DNA from: Aristolochia californica
Taxonomy: Eukaryota; Streptophyta; Magnoliopsida; Piperales; Aristolochiaceae
DNA length: 64,000 nucleotides
NCBI GenBank assembly: GCA_029961685.1
Contig: JARWKL010000012.1
Span: forward strand, 26,583,227-26,647,226
Direction: 5' to 3'
Below, piece by piece: positions 1 to 11,453 of this stretch; position 1 is the first letter of the stretch, and every line of letters begins with the position of its first letter. A program made the translations under genes and the position numbers. The notes beneath the pieces are model-generated. The model saw only the letters and a program-made list of their open reading frames with translations. It ran no database searches and was not told the DNA's origin.

Positions 1-2919
1 GGTGGTGTCGCCTATAGTGGCAACTGAAACGATTCCCACTGTGGACTAGAAGCATGAAACATTATAAGCACTCCCAACACCTCAGATTTTACGTTAGTAA
101 GAAGTTTCATAGGATTTCTGAAATAAAGGTAACAACAAGCAATCATCATCTTTGCCGGCTACTTTACTACTATACTTGGATCAGTCATAAATAATAAAAG
201 ATGAAACTTTCTCATTAAACCCCAAGTGCAGGTTAGTTGTAAAATTAAAATCAGTCGATTGACTAAAGAAATCCTTAAAGTGATAACATGAGATAAGGAT
301 TCTGTGGTCTCTTATAGTTCATGAGGTAATGAGGCTTATGTGATCTCTAAATCTGCTAGCTATCTCATAAATCCAATGCCATCGTGAGCGTGATATAGAG
401 CAAACTTGACAAAACCTCCAACGGAGTCTTCCGTTAGTTATTCTCTGGATTTTAAGTGAAGAAAGAGAAAGTCTTGATTGAAGGAGAGACTCCCGCCACT
501 GAAATGGAGCTTCACAAAAAAATGAAGAATCGAACAATAGGAATACTGATCTCCTTATGGCGGAATGTCTTGGAAACTTCGAAAAACGAGGCGAAGATCA
601 CGTGGGTGTCGGGTCGAAATGGAGCTCTGCATATTTCAATCTTCAGAGGGGACTCGGGTCTCCATCATGGAATGAACGGCAGAGCGAGCACGTTTGTATT
701 CGATTATTTTAATCGGTGAGTTAGAAGATTTTCGTCTGTGCGTTTTCTTTCTACTCTTATGAGCTCGACAGTTTACAGAAGAACACTGCACATCCCCGCC
801 CCCACCAGGCACCTCCGAGACCAACCAAATGAACAACCTTTTTCAGAGAGAGAGACAGAGACAAGAAACGATACGTCGCTCTCGATAGTGCCCACCCTTG
901 TATCTCGGCGTCATTGATGAATGGTGACCGTATTGGAGAGATGGGACGAAATGTGGGGATCTCTGAGATATAAGTGGGCGTTTCCTACGATATATGGTGA
1001 TGGTTTCCTTTGTGAAGGAAAGCAGAGGGTCTCTGAGAAACTGTATAGAGCTAAATTTGGTTTCTTCACAGTTTTCAGTGAAGAATTTAAATATGAAAGG
1101 AACAAATGAGCAACTCTTCACCTCATGCATTTAACTTTTGTACCGTGCTGGCCGGTGCCAATGATATTTGCAAAGTAAACTGGATCGACAGAAGGGGTTT
1201 CTTTTTTGCTCAGATCGAGACCCCTACCCAGACGAGAAATACTGCATGGCCACTAGATGCTTTCTCTTCTCGTCGCCCATGGAGGTCTGCAAAGATATGT
1301 GTCTCATCTACCCAGAACTTCAGGATGAGAAGCAGCCCGAATCATGCAGTGGCAGCTTCTGCTTGTTTCCTGTCTTGCCCAATAATTCAAATTTCTATAA
1401 TCTTTTAATAGAGCAAACGAGCATCCAGGAAATCTCTGAGTTTCTTACATGCAGTCTTGTGTGTGCATCTGCCTACCCTCTGCTTGCAATTGCGATAAGA
1501 ATTTAAACCAAAAGGAATTCTGTATTAGATATTGAACTGAACCATAATCTTTTTCATTGTTTAAGGGTTGTATTTATGTTGTTTATAATCCGAGTTTTAC
1601 GTAAAAAGATAATTACAACATAGGATAAATACAAAGGGATCTTATCCGATAACTAAATTCTGATGAACAATTGCCGGGACAACCAAGACGCTTTGTATGA
1701 GATGACATGTATGAGATGACATGTATGAGATGAAGTCCTGAATTAGAAAAAGAACTGCTTTAATCCTGATGTTAATATTGAGCTCACAAGTCAAGTAATT
1801 ATTATCTTGGACTAATCATTCACTAAAAAGAAGCAAAAAACGGAGATAAAGCCAAGTCTCTCATTAGGGGATAGGAACCCACTTTAGCCCAAACCCAGTT
1901 GACTCACCTGCACTAACTCTATTAAGTCAAGGTGCTGCGAAATGGACGTGGCACCTGACTCAGCTACCATGAAATCCGGACGAGTTCCCCCGACTCAGGT
2001 CCAGTCTTCAGAGTTTAAAAACTCGACTCAGGCCTGCAGTCAAGGGTGATTCGGAGCAATAGCGTATGGGTGAGCCTGAGTCAGCTTAATTGCCTTCCTC
2101 CAAAAACAGTCAATTTGGCCGAGTCACAGATCGAACCCTAATTACCAAAACCATGTGGAAAAACTGATCTATTGTGATAGAATTGTTGAATAAGATCATG
2201 GGTCCGAATGATGATATCATTCGGTCAAATCATGCGGCTGAAAAATTCCTTTGCGGCCGTAAACTCTCTGATTTGTTTGATGTAACCCCGAGCATGGAAT
2301 AAGAAGAACATAATCCAACCTACCAACCCAATTTAATAAGGGAAACAACCACACAACCCATAAAGTGCAGGAGTTTGTTTTCTGAAGACAATTCTAGCTC
2401 CCAAGAAAGTTCTAGGAAATTCATCATCTCTGCCTCACATATTGCTTTGTACTTCTATCTGAAACCCTAACTAGTAATGTAAACTATTACTAACTTCAAG
2501 AGAATTTCAGGAGGAGTTGATTTCCTGCAAAAGACGGAGATTTCAATAGAGGGAACCAGTGAACAGAATCACCAGTTCTGAGCTGCTTGCGGCGGGAGTG
2601 GGGGACCCCGAAGAACATGTGAAGTATCGAAACTAGGAATCACGGTTTGTGACGACAAACCCTCCACCATTATCAAAGGAAAAATTCTTCATCCAAAACG
2701 AAGGAATCCCCAAATTAGAATAAATACAAACGCTAGCAACAATGGAGATTAGACGCGGATTAAGTATAAGGGGAGGGAATGACTCATAGAATAAGCCAAA
2801 TGCTGGGACAATCTCCATTAATGCTGAAACTGCTTTTTATGACACCTACCAGAAGTGACTTTGTTTAGCCACCCTCTTTCAAAGATTCCACATATAAAAA
2901 TAGGATATTTTTTTGCATC
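1..2919. other. intergenic, no supported gene
   Basis: I see no convincing gene here. The ORFs that exist are short and several begin with GTG or TTG rather than ATG. Positions 124-290 match a stretch inside intron 6 of the first choline monooxygenase gene (29762-29915), so this is dispersed repeat DNA. Positions about 1670-1720 hold a small direct repeat (atgagatgacatgt). Positions 1870-2110 are rich in GACTC motifs, as is 12840-12960 inside a retroelement. Confidence 0.5.
124..290 (+). repeat. dispersed repeat, copy 1 (second copy at 29762-29915)
   Basis: Both copies share, in the same order, aaaggYaacaacaagcaWtc, a block ending in cttggatcRgYcac, a block containing caccaagtg or ccccaagtg, and gtcRaYYRa near aatccTT. 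They are clearly homologous by eye but diverged. The second copy lies in an intron that is far longer than its counterpart in the tandem gene copy, which suggests that this is part of a mobile element. Confidence 0.55.
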
Positions 2920-2934
2920 TGTTAATGACACAAC

Positions 2935-3329
2935 TGTTTCCATGGGTTAAGTATCTATGATTTTCGCTCCTAATAGGCCGATTTTTTCGGATATATTGGC
3001 TAGGTGTTTAACATTTGGTATCAAAGCTAGTACTACGTCACGGGTTCGATTATTGTGTTTTAAACAGCGTGTGGAGATGTGTAGCCCTGGGCGGAGGGGG
3101 CTACCAGAGTGTGTTCCCGCACCATGGGTCATAGCTATAAGCGGAAGGGGCGACTTGAGTGTGTTCCCGCACCTTAGGGCCATCACTAGAGTGGGCCGTC
3201 TCCAGTGTAGGCCGTTGTGGGCGTCAGCCTCGCGACGGTGGGTGTGATGTTATGGTCTTGGGTTAAGTACCTATGTCTTCCGCTCCTAATAGACCGGTCT
3301 TTTGGAATGTATTGGCTAAGTGCTTAACA
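2935..3329 (+). mobile_element. TRIM-type miniature LTR retroelement
   Basis: Two direct repeats of about 80 bp (2935-3013 and 3248-3329) flank about 230 bp. The right repeat begins TGTTA and ends TTAACA; the left one also ends TTTAACA. Two bases after the left repeat lies tggtatcaaagc (3016-3027), a plant retroelement primer-binding site matching initiator tRNA-Met. A purine-rich stretch (ggtgggtgtga) precedes the right repeat, as a polypurine tract should. The internal part carries a duplicated segment ending gtgtgttcccgcacc (around 3110-3122 and 3159-3172). There is no coding capacity. I found no target-site duplication, and the left LTR start is uncertain (2920 or 2935). Confidence 0.7.
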
Positions 3330-4702
3330 TAGGGATACCATACGTGCACCTCTTCCTTGACCTACATTGCCATCTTGTCGGTTCTATTAATACTAGCGTC
3401 ACCCTTTCAATTTTTGGCCAATCTACCAATTACCACTCTGCATATGTAGAAATGGACTGAAAGAATTAGTGTTTTTTTTTTTTTTGCACTGGCATTGCAT
3501 CAGAACTTCAATTGGGGGAAAATGGATTAATGGTTCTGGTTATTAAGAATGTTCAATAAGCTGAACACAATGTCTAAGTACTCAGCACCTTGAAAAGAGT
3601 AGTTCTCTTGACCTTTCTTTCAGGACCAGAATAAATCCCACCAAACATCATGACTGGCTACTCCCAAATTTGAACCCGGAAGGAAGGTAAGCTCTGGTGG
3701 AAATTTTGAATAAGAGTGTCTATGCGTTTTTATTCTCTCTTTGTTCTCAAAAGTTACGACTCTACTTGTCTTATTGAACTAAACAAACAAGAAAATTTTG
3801 TCATTTTGACTCTACAACTTTGTAGACGAAATCTTTGTAACAACATGGTTCTCTTTGGTACACTGCATGTATATGATCTAAAAAACTAAAGCAGTTGATG
3901 TGAGCAATTAGTCAAATTAAAAAAAAATTAGTATCAATCGAAAAGTTGATTGACATCGATAACCAAAATCAATTTGATTGCAAGTTTTTCGTTACAAATC
4001 CGTCAGAAAGAGCAGCAATCCACGAGTAAGAGTACGGTGTGACCGAACAGATTCAAAGCAGCTTTTCGTAGTGGGAGTGTTTGTCGCATGCATGGATGAG
4101 AGAAATGGGTACATGAATATACCTTTCGTTGTAGGCTTGGTTAGACGAAGTAACTTTACATCTGGTGTGAGCCACATATATCTTCCAGGTCCCATGCGTT
4201 TAATTAAGTAACGAAGATGATGCTGTCACGGTCCACCAAATGGGGAAGACTGAGAGGGTAGGGCGGACGGAGGGTTCGTGGAAGGGCGACACGCCTTGAA
4301 GGCGGCATCTTTGGTTTTTATCTTATATCTTAACCTCCTTGTAACCCCATCTTTTCAAATAATTGGATGCTTTCTAGCTTCTTCTCTCTCTCTCTCTCTC
4401 TGCCTCTTTTCCTTTTTACCCACTTTTACAAACCTTCTCATAAAATACGAGAAAGATGTAAATCCCCACCAACCACTTTTGGACGTATCCTCTTCAATTT
4501 TCAATATAATGTTCACCTTGTCCCTCTTCATTCCCTAACGAGAGCGAGAGAGCCAGACTGGGTTGTTTCTGTTCACTTGAGGATCTTAGTTGCAGTCTTT
4601 TTTTCTTTTCTTCTGATTTCCCTGTAGTGAAAGAGGGAGAGAGAGAGGAACAGAGAGAGAATCTGGGCTTCTTCTCTATATGGTATTTTAATTTCTGTAG
4701 CA
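3330..4702. other. intergenic and upstream region of the bHLH gene
   Basis: No gene is supported. A T-run lies at 3472-3485. A CT-dinucleotide tract at about 4382-4402 is a pyrimidine-patch type core-promoter or 5' UTR feature common upstream of plant genes. It is followed by an AG-rich leader (4628-4662) directly before the bHLH start codon. Confidence 0.4.
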
Positions 4703-7700
4703 ATGGAGACTGATCAACTGGGTACTGCATTTCATTTCCCTGAGCTGGGTTCGGTGCCACTGGGTACGAAAACGCGGGCGCAGGATCTGCTGGCTTCTTG
4801 GCTTGACATGGAAGAAGCTTACAACACTTGCTTCACCAATCAATTACCGGATCTTCATATGCTTGATGACGATTTTTTCCAATTCTCTTCGGCTGATTTC
4901 GGTGCGGATCCTCTTTCGTCTCTTCTGCCCAGGACTGATGAGTCGAACCACGATACCTTTATCCTTGATACCGCCGGCGCCGGCGTTGGTGCTCAGCCTG
5001 TTCTCAACTCCTCTTCTTCCGACGATGCCTATCATCCTACGCTCCCGGACACTTGCTTCTCTGAGGCACCCAACTCCAACTCACCTCCTGTTATTAGTGA
5101 CAGTGACATGTTCCTCGCCGACGACATTTACCTAATTGCACCCAGCGACAGTTTTGATGGTGAGACGCTTTTGGGCTCCGCCATCGCCACCGCCCCCACA
5201 TCGTCGTCCACGACTATTTCGTCAGACAAGTCTGCCGTCAGCTCCCCACCCGAGCTGGAAGGGAATGCTGCAGCTGGATTCGCCGTTCCTGCTTCTGTGC
5301 CACCTATTCACGAAGAAGAAGAGGAGGAGGAAACTGAAAAGGAGCCAAAACCCGGAACAGCGAATTGCAAGAACTTGGTATCCGAGAGGAATCGTAGAAA
5401 GAGACTCAGCCAACAACTGCTTGCGCTCCGAGCTCTTGTCCCCAACATCACCAAGGTTAGTACAACGAGAAAACTGTCACAAGGGAACTCTCTTTTTCCA
5501 TTTTGTTTCTCTCCTAACGCTCATGGAAATTAATGGGATAATGGCAGATGGATAAGAGATCAGTGCTTGTTGACGCTTTGGCATATCTCAGAAGCATCCA
5601 TGAAGAAACAGCACGTATCCAAGCTGACCTCAAAGAACGAGTTCGAAACAGTCGAGAGCCTTGTGGAGATAATGATCCTGATCCTAACCAGCCCCAGATA
5701 AGGCATGCACCTGCGCGGCTCATCAAGCCGAAGGCCCAAATCCTAGAGGTAAGCAATGGTTCCCTGCATATTTTTATCGTCCATTAGCCACCAATTGATT
5801 CGAGAAAATGCCCATATATATATATATATATCCATATTCTGTCAAACCATTCAACATCCTCCCCCTTAGATAGGTTTGCAAGTTCCGATTAAGTCAAGAA
5901 GCGATGGCACTGCGCCGCGTTCAATCGGGTTTTGGACTGCCTCTTGGGTTACGAACCACTTTGTCAGTGTTAGGGGAGAGAGAAGGAGAGTGTGTAAATT
6001 TACCGAAAGAACGTCTACTTTTACACTTATTTAGGCAAGCAGAGGGAATCTCCATTAGCGGACTCTTCGAAAACAGCCTTAATCTCCTAATCTAACACCC
6101 GTAATAACAAGGCAACGGTTCTCTCTGGAGCATGCTGCCTGCAAACTGTTGCAGGCAGCTCCTTGGCCTTACAGGGAAGAGGACGTTTTTCTTACAATCT
6201 ATTTGCTCCTATCTCAGTGGTTGGATCCGCTTCAGACTTGTCAGCAAATTATGTGAAAAACCAATAGAAAGGCTTCGCTCGCGTGATTGCATAACCAACC
6301 AGAGCTCTCCGATTCTGTTGTAGAGACGCCCTTTGCCACTTTCAGTAAATTTAAGTGCCGAACAAACTGATACTAAGAAGTCACATAGAACCCTTCAAGA
6401 TACTGCAATCATTCATCACTAAAATCATTTGATCGCATGTAACTAAACTGGTGTGCTCATGATACAGATCGACACGGAGAAGATCGAGGAAAGGAGATTC
6501 GTAGTGAAGATAATTTGCAAAGGCGAGTCTGGCGTCGGAGCTGAAGTTCTTCGGGTGATTGAATCTCTCGGTTTCGAAATCACATACACCGCGATCGAAC
6601 AGCTGAAGCCCCAACACGTCCTAACCACTGTCTTCATTCGGGTAAGAAGCTTTCATCTATGCTTTTTAGTAAAGCAACGCACTACTACATGGACCATTAA
6701 GTGATGATAAAAATCTATAGCATAAGAATCATTATCAGCAAACACAAAGATTAATTTCGTTCGTTTTTCACGAATCCACTTCTGCCCAACAATATTTAAA
6801 ATAAAAGAGACTTGGACATCCCAATTAATCCGTTTCCATTGACACCAGTGGGCCAAAGCTGTTGAGTGGAGTGGTCACTGGCCAGGACACCTTACAGCGA
6901 GAGGAAGCTTGTCTTTATACTTGACTAGCTTTCTTACCCACAAAATCTCTCTGGATTAAGATTCCAATTAAAAGCTTCTTCTGTACTTAAGAGTGAGATT
7001 TGTCAAGTTTCTGTGCGAATTGCGGATTTTCTTTGATCAGAATAGAAATAAATCCTCCCAAGTGAATACAACAGAAGGTCCCAGAGGACTCCAAGTCCGC
7101 ATCAAGTGGGGACGTTCCTCAGTCTCACTGTATGATGCAACTGGTCGTGGTCATCGTTGTGGCCATCTTGGTCGTTTGAGGCGGCTTCAAACGAGACCTC
7201 CGAGCTTTTTCACGGTCAAAGAGTACAACTCTGGAAGGAGTTTGTCGTCGTCTTGTACCCATCACCTGCTCGAGATGTGAAATCTCTCATCCTCCTACTA
7301 CTTGTATCAAGTGCCCCAGCAAAAGTACAAACTGCCTATTAATCCTATTAATCTATCCTTCTCCTTTCTCCTGGGGTACCCAAGTTAAAGTTTAATGCAA
7401 GTGGGGATACCATGGCATGCATCACCAAATGCCAACCAACTGCTCCCCATTTTATAAACTTTAACAGCTCCTCTTCTTCATACTCTGATGCCCATATCAC
7501 TCACGGAACGAAGTGGATTTGATATATATTTTATGGAACGGCTATTTCCCTTTCCGAGACACTGATTTGGCTGCGAACGCCAGCAAAATTCTTTGGACGA
7601 TAGCATCACGTTGCCCAAAGTATATGAATATTGCTCGTGCACAGAGGAACAGGGGATCTCTCTCCGACATGGTTGCAGTTATCTCCCAATAATTAACCTT

Positions 7701-8021
7701 CTTCTAACATCTTCTGCTTGACCGCATTCTCCCAACTTCACACGACTGACACTATTCCTATTCAGATTAATTAATTCTTCTGTCTTCTTCCCTGTCATTG
7801 GTCTCAACCTTTAGATTCTTCCAACCGGCTCATACCAACTCGAATGATATTTCTGATTAACAGGAGATTTGAATTTGCACTGTGTATAAAAAATAACGGT
7901 TCTTGGTCTTGTTAATTCTTAAATGCAGGTGAGGAGGCAAGGGAGGATGACGGAGGATAAGCTCAGGGACTGTATCACGAGCACGGCTTTAAGATCGGGT
8001 TTGACTCTTCACAACCCCTGA
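4703..8021 (+). CDS. bHLH transcription factor with C-terminal ACT-like domain
   Basis: Nuclear DNA-binding regulator, predicted 406 aa. Exons are 4703-5455, 5548-5748, 6468-6641 and 7929-8021; all introns are GT-AG and all junctions are phase 0. Residues 1-205 are acidic and Ser/Pro-rich, a likely activation region, followed by a Glu run. The bHLH starts at about residue 223: basic stretch KNLVSERNRRKRL, with the E and RR expected for E-box contact, then helix 1 ending LRALVPNITK. Helix 2 (MDKRSVLVDALAYLRSIHEE) is encoded by exon 2. Exons 3 and 4 encode an ACT-like dimerisation domain beginning RRFVVKIICKG. This resembles the plant bHLH27/35/90-type subgroup, but I cannot assign an orthologue. 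A polyadenylation-like AATAAA lies at 8270. A shorter paralogue lies 10.5 kb downstream (18574). Confidence 0.88.
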
Positions 8022-8945
8022 AGAGGATGAGCGGGTTCTGCTGCTGGTGCTGTCTCCTAATTAGAGCCTTACTGATTAGGACTGTGAGTAGACCGTTAAT
8101 AATTTGAAGATGTACTGTAGTTTTAATTATGTAAATGGACGAGAACTTCACGTGAAGTAGTAAGAACGCTGTTGAGGGCTTGACTGGTAGAGTTTGGAAT
8201 CCTCTAGGTTCCTTCTCTTATCTTCCTCACTTGTCTGATCACTCTTATGGAGAACTGCTTCGTACTGTTAATAAAGAACTCACCTGCTACTGTTTCTCTC
8301 TATGGCTCTGATGCATGAAGATCAATTATAATGCAATTATACCCCATGACACCTTTTTCCGAGATTCCTCATATATCTTCTGCGAGCTATTTCTTCCCGT
8401 TATTTTAATAATCACTCAGCCTGAAGTTGTGTCGGCTTCTGCTAGTCTTCATGTTCACAGTTTATGCTTTGTCATTGTGAGTGAAGATCCCTATCTTCCT
8501 CTACATGAAGGCAAAAGCAGAACCCAATTAGTCAAAAATGCATTCATGGTCACGGAAAGCAGTTCTACATTTGGTTCGTCATCTTTCATCTTTCTTAATC
8601 GATTTGGCCGTAAAGCTTTTCTCAATCAATGGCTTGCCATTGACGAAAATGTAAGGTGGGTCTCTGGTCTTCTGGGAAAAGATGTAATAGGTGATATGTC
8701 CCCTTCATGACTGAGCATGGTGAATGCAACTTGTCTCTCCCAGTGAATTGAAATGGGATTTACTGGTTCATTTAGTAGTATTCTGGTTGCTTCTTTTTTT
8801 CTAATTACTCCCAAAAGGTGAATGTAACTAGGTTGAAATCTCTTAGTTTATAGATTGTCATTATTTGGAGCTTGTCCTTTCTAATTACATGGAAGTGTAT
8901 ATAAGACTTGACTCCTCCCGTGAATGGGTCTTAAATTTATTATTA
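8022..8945. other. 3' flank of the bHLH gene
   Basis: This holds the 3' UTR (AATAAA at 8270-8275) and unassigned sequence. A 131-codon ORF starting with ATG at 8315 shows no recognisable family and is probably chance. Confidence 0.4.
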
Positions 8946-10351
8946 GAGAATTTTTATAAAATACCCAATTTTAATACAAATATTTATAAAAATAACAGAT
9001 TCAAAGACTTAATATTAAAAATACCCAGTTTTGATCGATCAACAACCCATCTATAAAGTCCAACGTGACATGTTAGATTTGGCCACCAAGTCAGTTGCCA
9101 TGTCACCAATTAAACAGAACATCTACCACATCATAAAATTGCCACATCAGCATCCACATAGACTATCCGTCATTGGTGTGCCACATCAGCCTTAATTTTT
9201 TTCTCCCTTTTCTTTTCATTATTGTTTAAAGTTCTTTTTTAATTTAAAAAATTAAAAATTAAAAATTTTTTTAGGTTTAAAAATCTTATTTGTTGGTACA
9301 TGTTTTATTGCTTGATATTTATTATAATAAAATATAAAATTTATATACTAATTATTAAAAAATCTACTTCTAATCTAATTAACACCTTTCATCATCGATT
9401 TAAATCATTTCCTAATTTTATTTTTTTGTAAAAATATGTTTTTTTTTTAAAATTGAGTACATGTTTTATTAGCGTATATTTATAGCTATTACGATAAATA
9501 AACGGTAATAAAACGAGTACCAACAATAAAGATTATCAAAAAATGAAATACTTCTTATTAAATTATAAAATATATTAAAACAGTAATGATAGGTGTTAAT
9601 TATATTAGTATAAGATTTTTTAATTAAGTAATATATAAAATTTATATTTTCTTATAATAAATAAAAGTTAATAGAAAATGTACCAAAAAACATTTTTTAA
9701 AACAAATTATTTTTTATGAAATATCTAAATTCGATAATAAAAAGCGATAATTAGATTAGAAGAAGATGTTTAATAATTAATATAATTTTCATATTTATTA
9801 TAATAAATATAAGGTAATAAAATATGTATCAAAAAATATTTTTTAAAACTAAAATTATTTTTTTATGTTAGAAGATAGGCCCAAGCCACGCGACCAAGGA
9901 AGACCACAAATCCAAGAGAGGTGGAAGATGGGCTTAAGGCCCACAAGCCCAAACAGTGATGGCAAGATGGTAGATAAAGAGTCGTCTCATAGAGATGGCA
10001 TTAATGTAAGTTGTAAGGGCATACTTGTACCATTGTAGTTTCATTAATCTATAAATTGAGTTTCAAGGAGAGGGTTAGGACATAAGTCCATAACCTCTTA
10101 TTCCTCTTGTTTTCTCCGGATGAGTCCCTCTCTTTTTCACCATGAGCTAAATCCTTCAAGTCCTCAAAATCAACATAATAGAATATTTTTAAAACTGGGA
10201 AATATATTAACTCGATAAAGAAAGATGTTAATTAGATTAGAAGAAGATTTTTTATAATTAATTGAAGGTAATAAAACATGTACCAAAAAAAGATGTTTTA
10301 AAACTAATTTTTTTGCATAATATTTTCTAAATTATAAAATATTTTAATTTC
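8946..10351. mobile_element. truncated AT-rich TIR element, left part
   Basis: The left edge reads gagaatttttataaaatac and then an AT-rich block close to the terminal sequence of the TIR element at 26212 and to the one at 59253-61056. The following segment (about 9040-9200) carries the same kind of cacatca/catgtca motifs seen just inside those TIRs. The interior has the family's repeated module (ggtaataaaa...gtaccaa). No right TIR is found: the element stops where a copia fragment begins at 10352. A solo LTR (9866-10175) is inserted in it. Confidence 0.5.
9866..10175 (+). mobile_element. solo copia-type LTR, plus orientation
   Basis: It begins TGTTAGAAGATAGGCCCAAG and ends CCTCAAAATCAACA. 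In reverse complement it matches the LTRs at 11454-11879 and 14083-14518, sharing the blocks on gatggcattRatgta, ttcattaatctataaat and gggttaggacat. No internal domain is attached, so it is a solo LTR or fragment, and it is shorter (310 bp) than the paired LTRs (about 430 bp). Confidence 0.65.
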
Positions 10352-11104
10352 CTTCGTGAGCTAACAAAAGATGAAAGTGTAAAGATGGTTTATTGTCATA
10401 CGCAAGAGCAAGTTGTAGATATAATGACTAAGCCTTTAAAGTTTGACGTGTTCTTGAAGATACGCGATATTGGGTGTTTGATAGGATCTAGGTGTAAACT
10501 GATTGCTAAAAGTATTCAGTTTAAAGGAGGATGTTAAAGCTGTTCGAATGAACTATTCCTTCGGGACTATTTGTAGTCCTTAGACCATTTCTTCCGGAAT
10601 GTTAAACATAAGGATTTTTTGTTTCTCTGTAAGGTTATTTGTAAGACATTTTTTATTTTTGAAAAAACTGATTTTTCAGCTCCCGAATTTTTGCTTTGTA
10701 TACGAAGTATTCAACAATTTATAGATGATTTGTATTAGGTATCTTCTTGTCTCGGGTAAGTCTTTTCCTCTCTAAGTCTTTCTGTTTGTTGTTTCTCATT
10801 CAACCGTTCTGCGTTGTTTCTTTTTCTGTTGCATTTAGAAAAAAATCAAGCAAACTTCTGTTGCGTCTATTCTTGTCGAGTGCTTTTTCGGGTCAGTCCC
10901 TTCTTCTCTTTTTTTTTCTTTGTTTATTTTTTTTTATATTTCAATTTATTTTCATCGTTGTCCTTCTCTGCTTCTTCCCTTTATCTTCACTCCCGTCGTT
11001 CTCTGTCTTCCCCTGCCATCGTATTTCTGGAGTGAAAGACAGGCGTCTGTTCCTCTCAATAGAGGCACATTGGACTATATATTGTCAGCTTCTATTTTAT
11101 AACA
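10352..11104 (+). mobile_element. 3' end of a Ty1/copia element: RNase H C-terminus plus LTR
   Basis: Positions 10352-10537 translate to a copia RNase H C-terminus, with YCHTQEQVVDIMTKPL as the diagnostic core and FLKIRDIG after it, then a stop. A polypurine tract (aaaggagga) leads straight into an LTR at 10532-11104 that starts TGTTA and ends TAACA (573 bp). Everything upstream of the RNase H tail is missing, so the copy is dead. ORFs called within the LTR (10747-11151) are not genes. Confidence 0.8.
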
Positions 11105-11453
11105 TGTTAGCTTTGATTTTTATTGTGCCAGTAATATTAACTGTGTGTTGATAATATTTAATTATACAAAATATGATTGATAATTTTTATTATTTATATT
11201 TAACTTTGTGTCTCTGTTTAATATATAAGATTGGTAATATATTGTTTATATTTAACTTTTTAATATCTATGATTGGTAAAATATTTTTTATTTTACATTC
11301 ATATTATTAATATTATATAATTAAAAATAAAATGTTATTATATTAATCGATGTATGAAATATATAATAATTCTATAATATGTTCTTTTAAACAAAATATA
11401 TGTACAATGATGTATATTATTACAAGAATATAATATATTATTATTATTATTAT

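Noticed and set aside
456..719. 87-codon plus-strand ORF
   Set aside because: Starts with GTG, no ATG-led frame of useful length, no family features.
1106..1506. Overlapping 100- and 112-codon ORFs, the second with a gene-like Cys-rich text
   Set aside because: The longer begins at TTG, no family was recognised, and no flanking splice structure could be built.
3016..3027. tRNA-like match (tggtatcaaagc)
   Set aside because: It is a retroelement primer-binding site, not a tRNA gene; no cloverleaf around it. No tRNA, rRNA or CRISPR array was seen anywhere in the window.
8315..8710. 131-codon ATG ORF after the bHLH gene
   Set aside because: No recognisable domain; partly overlaps the likely 3' flank; probably chance.
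10747..11151. 134-codon hydrophobic ORF
   Set aside because: Lies almost wholly in a copia LTR; hydrophobicity comes from T-rich sequence.
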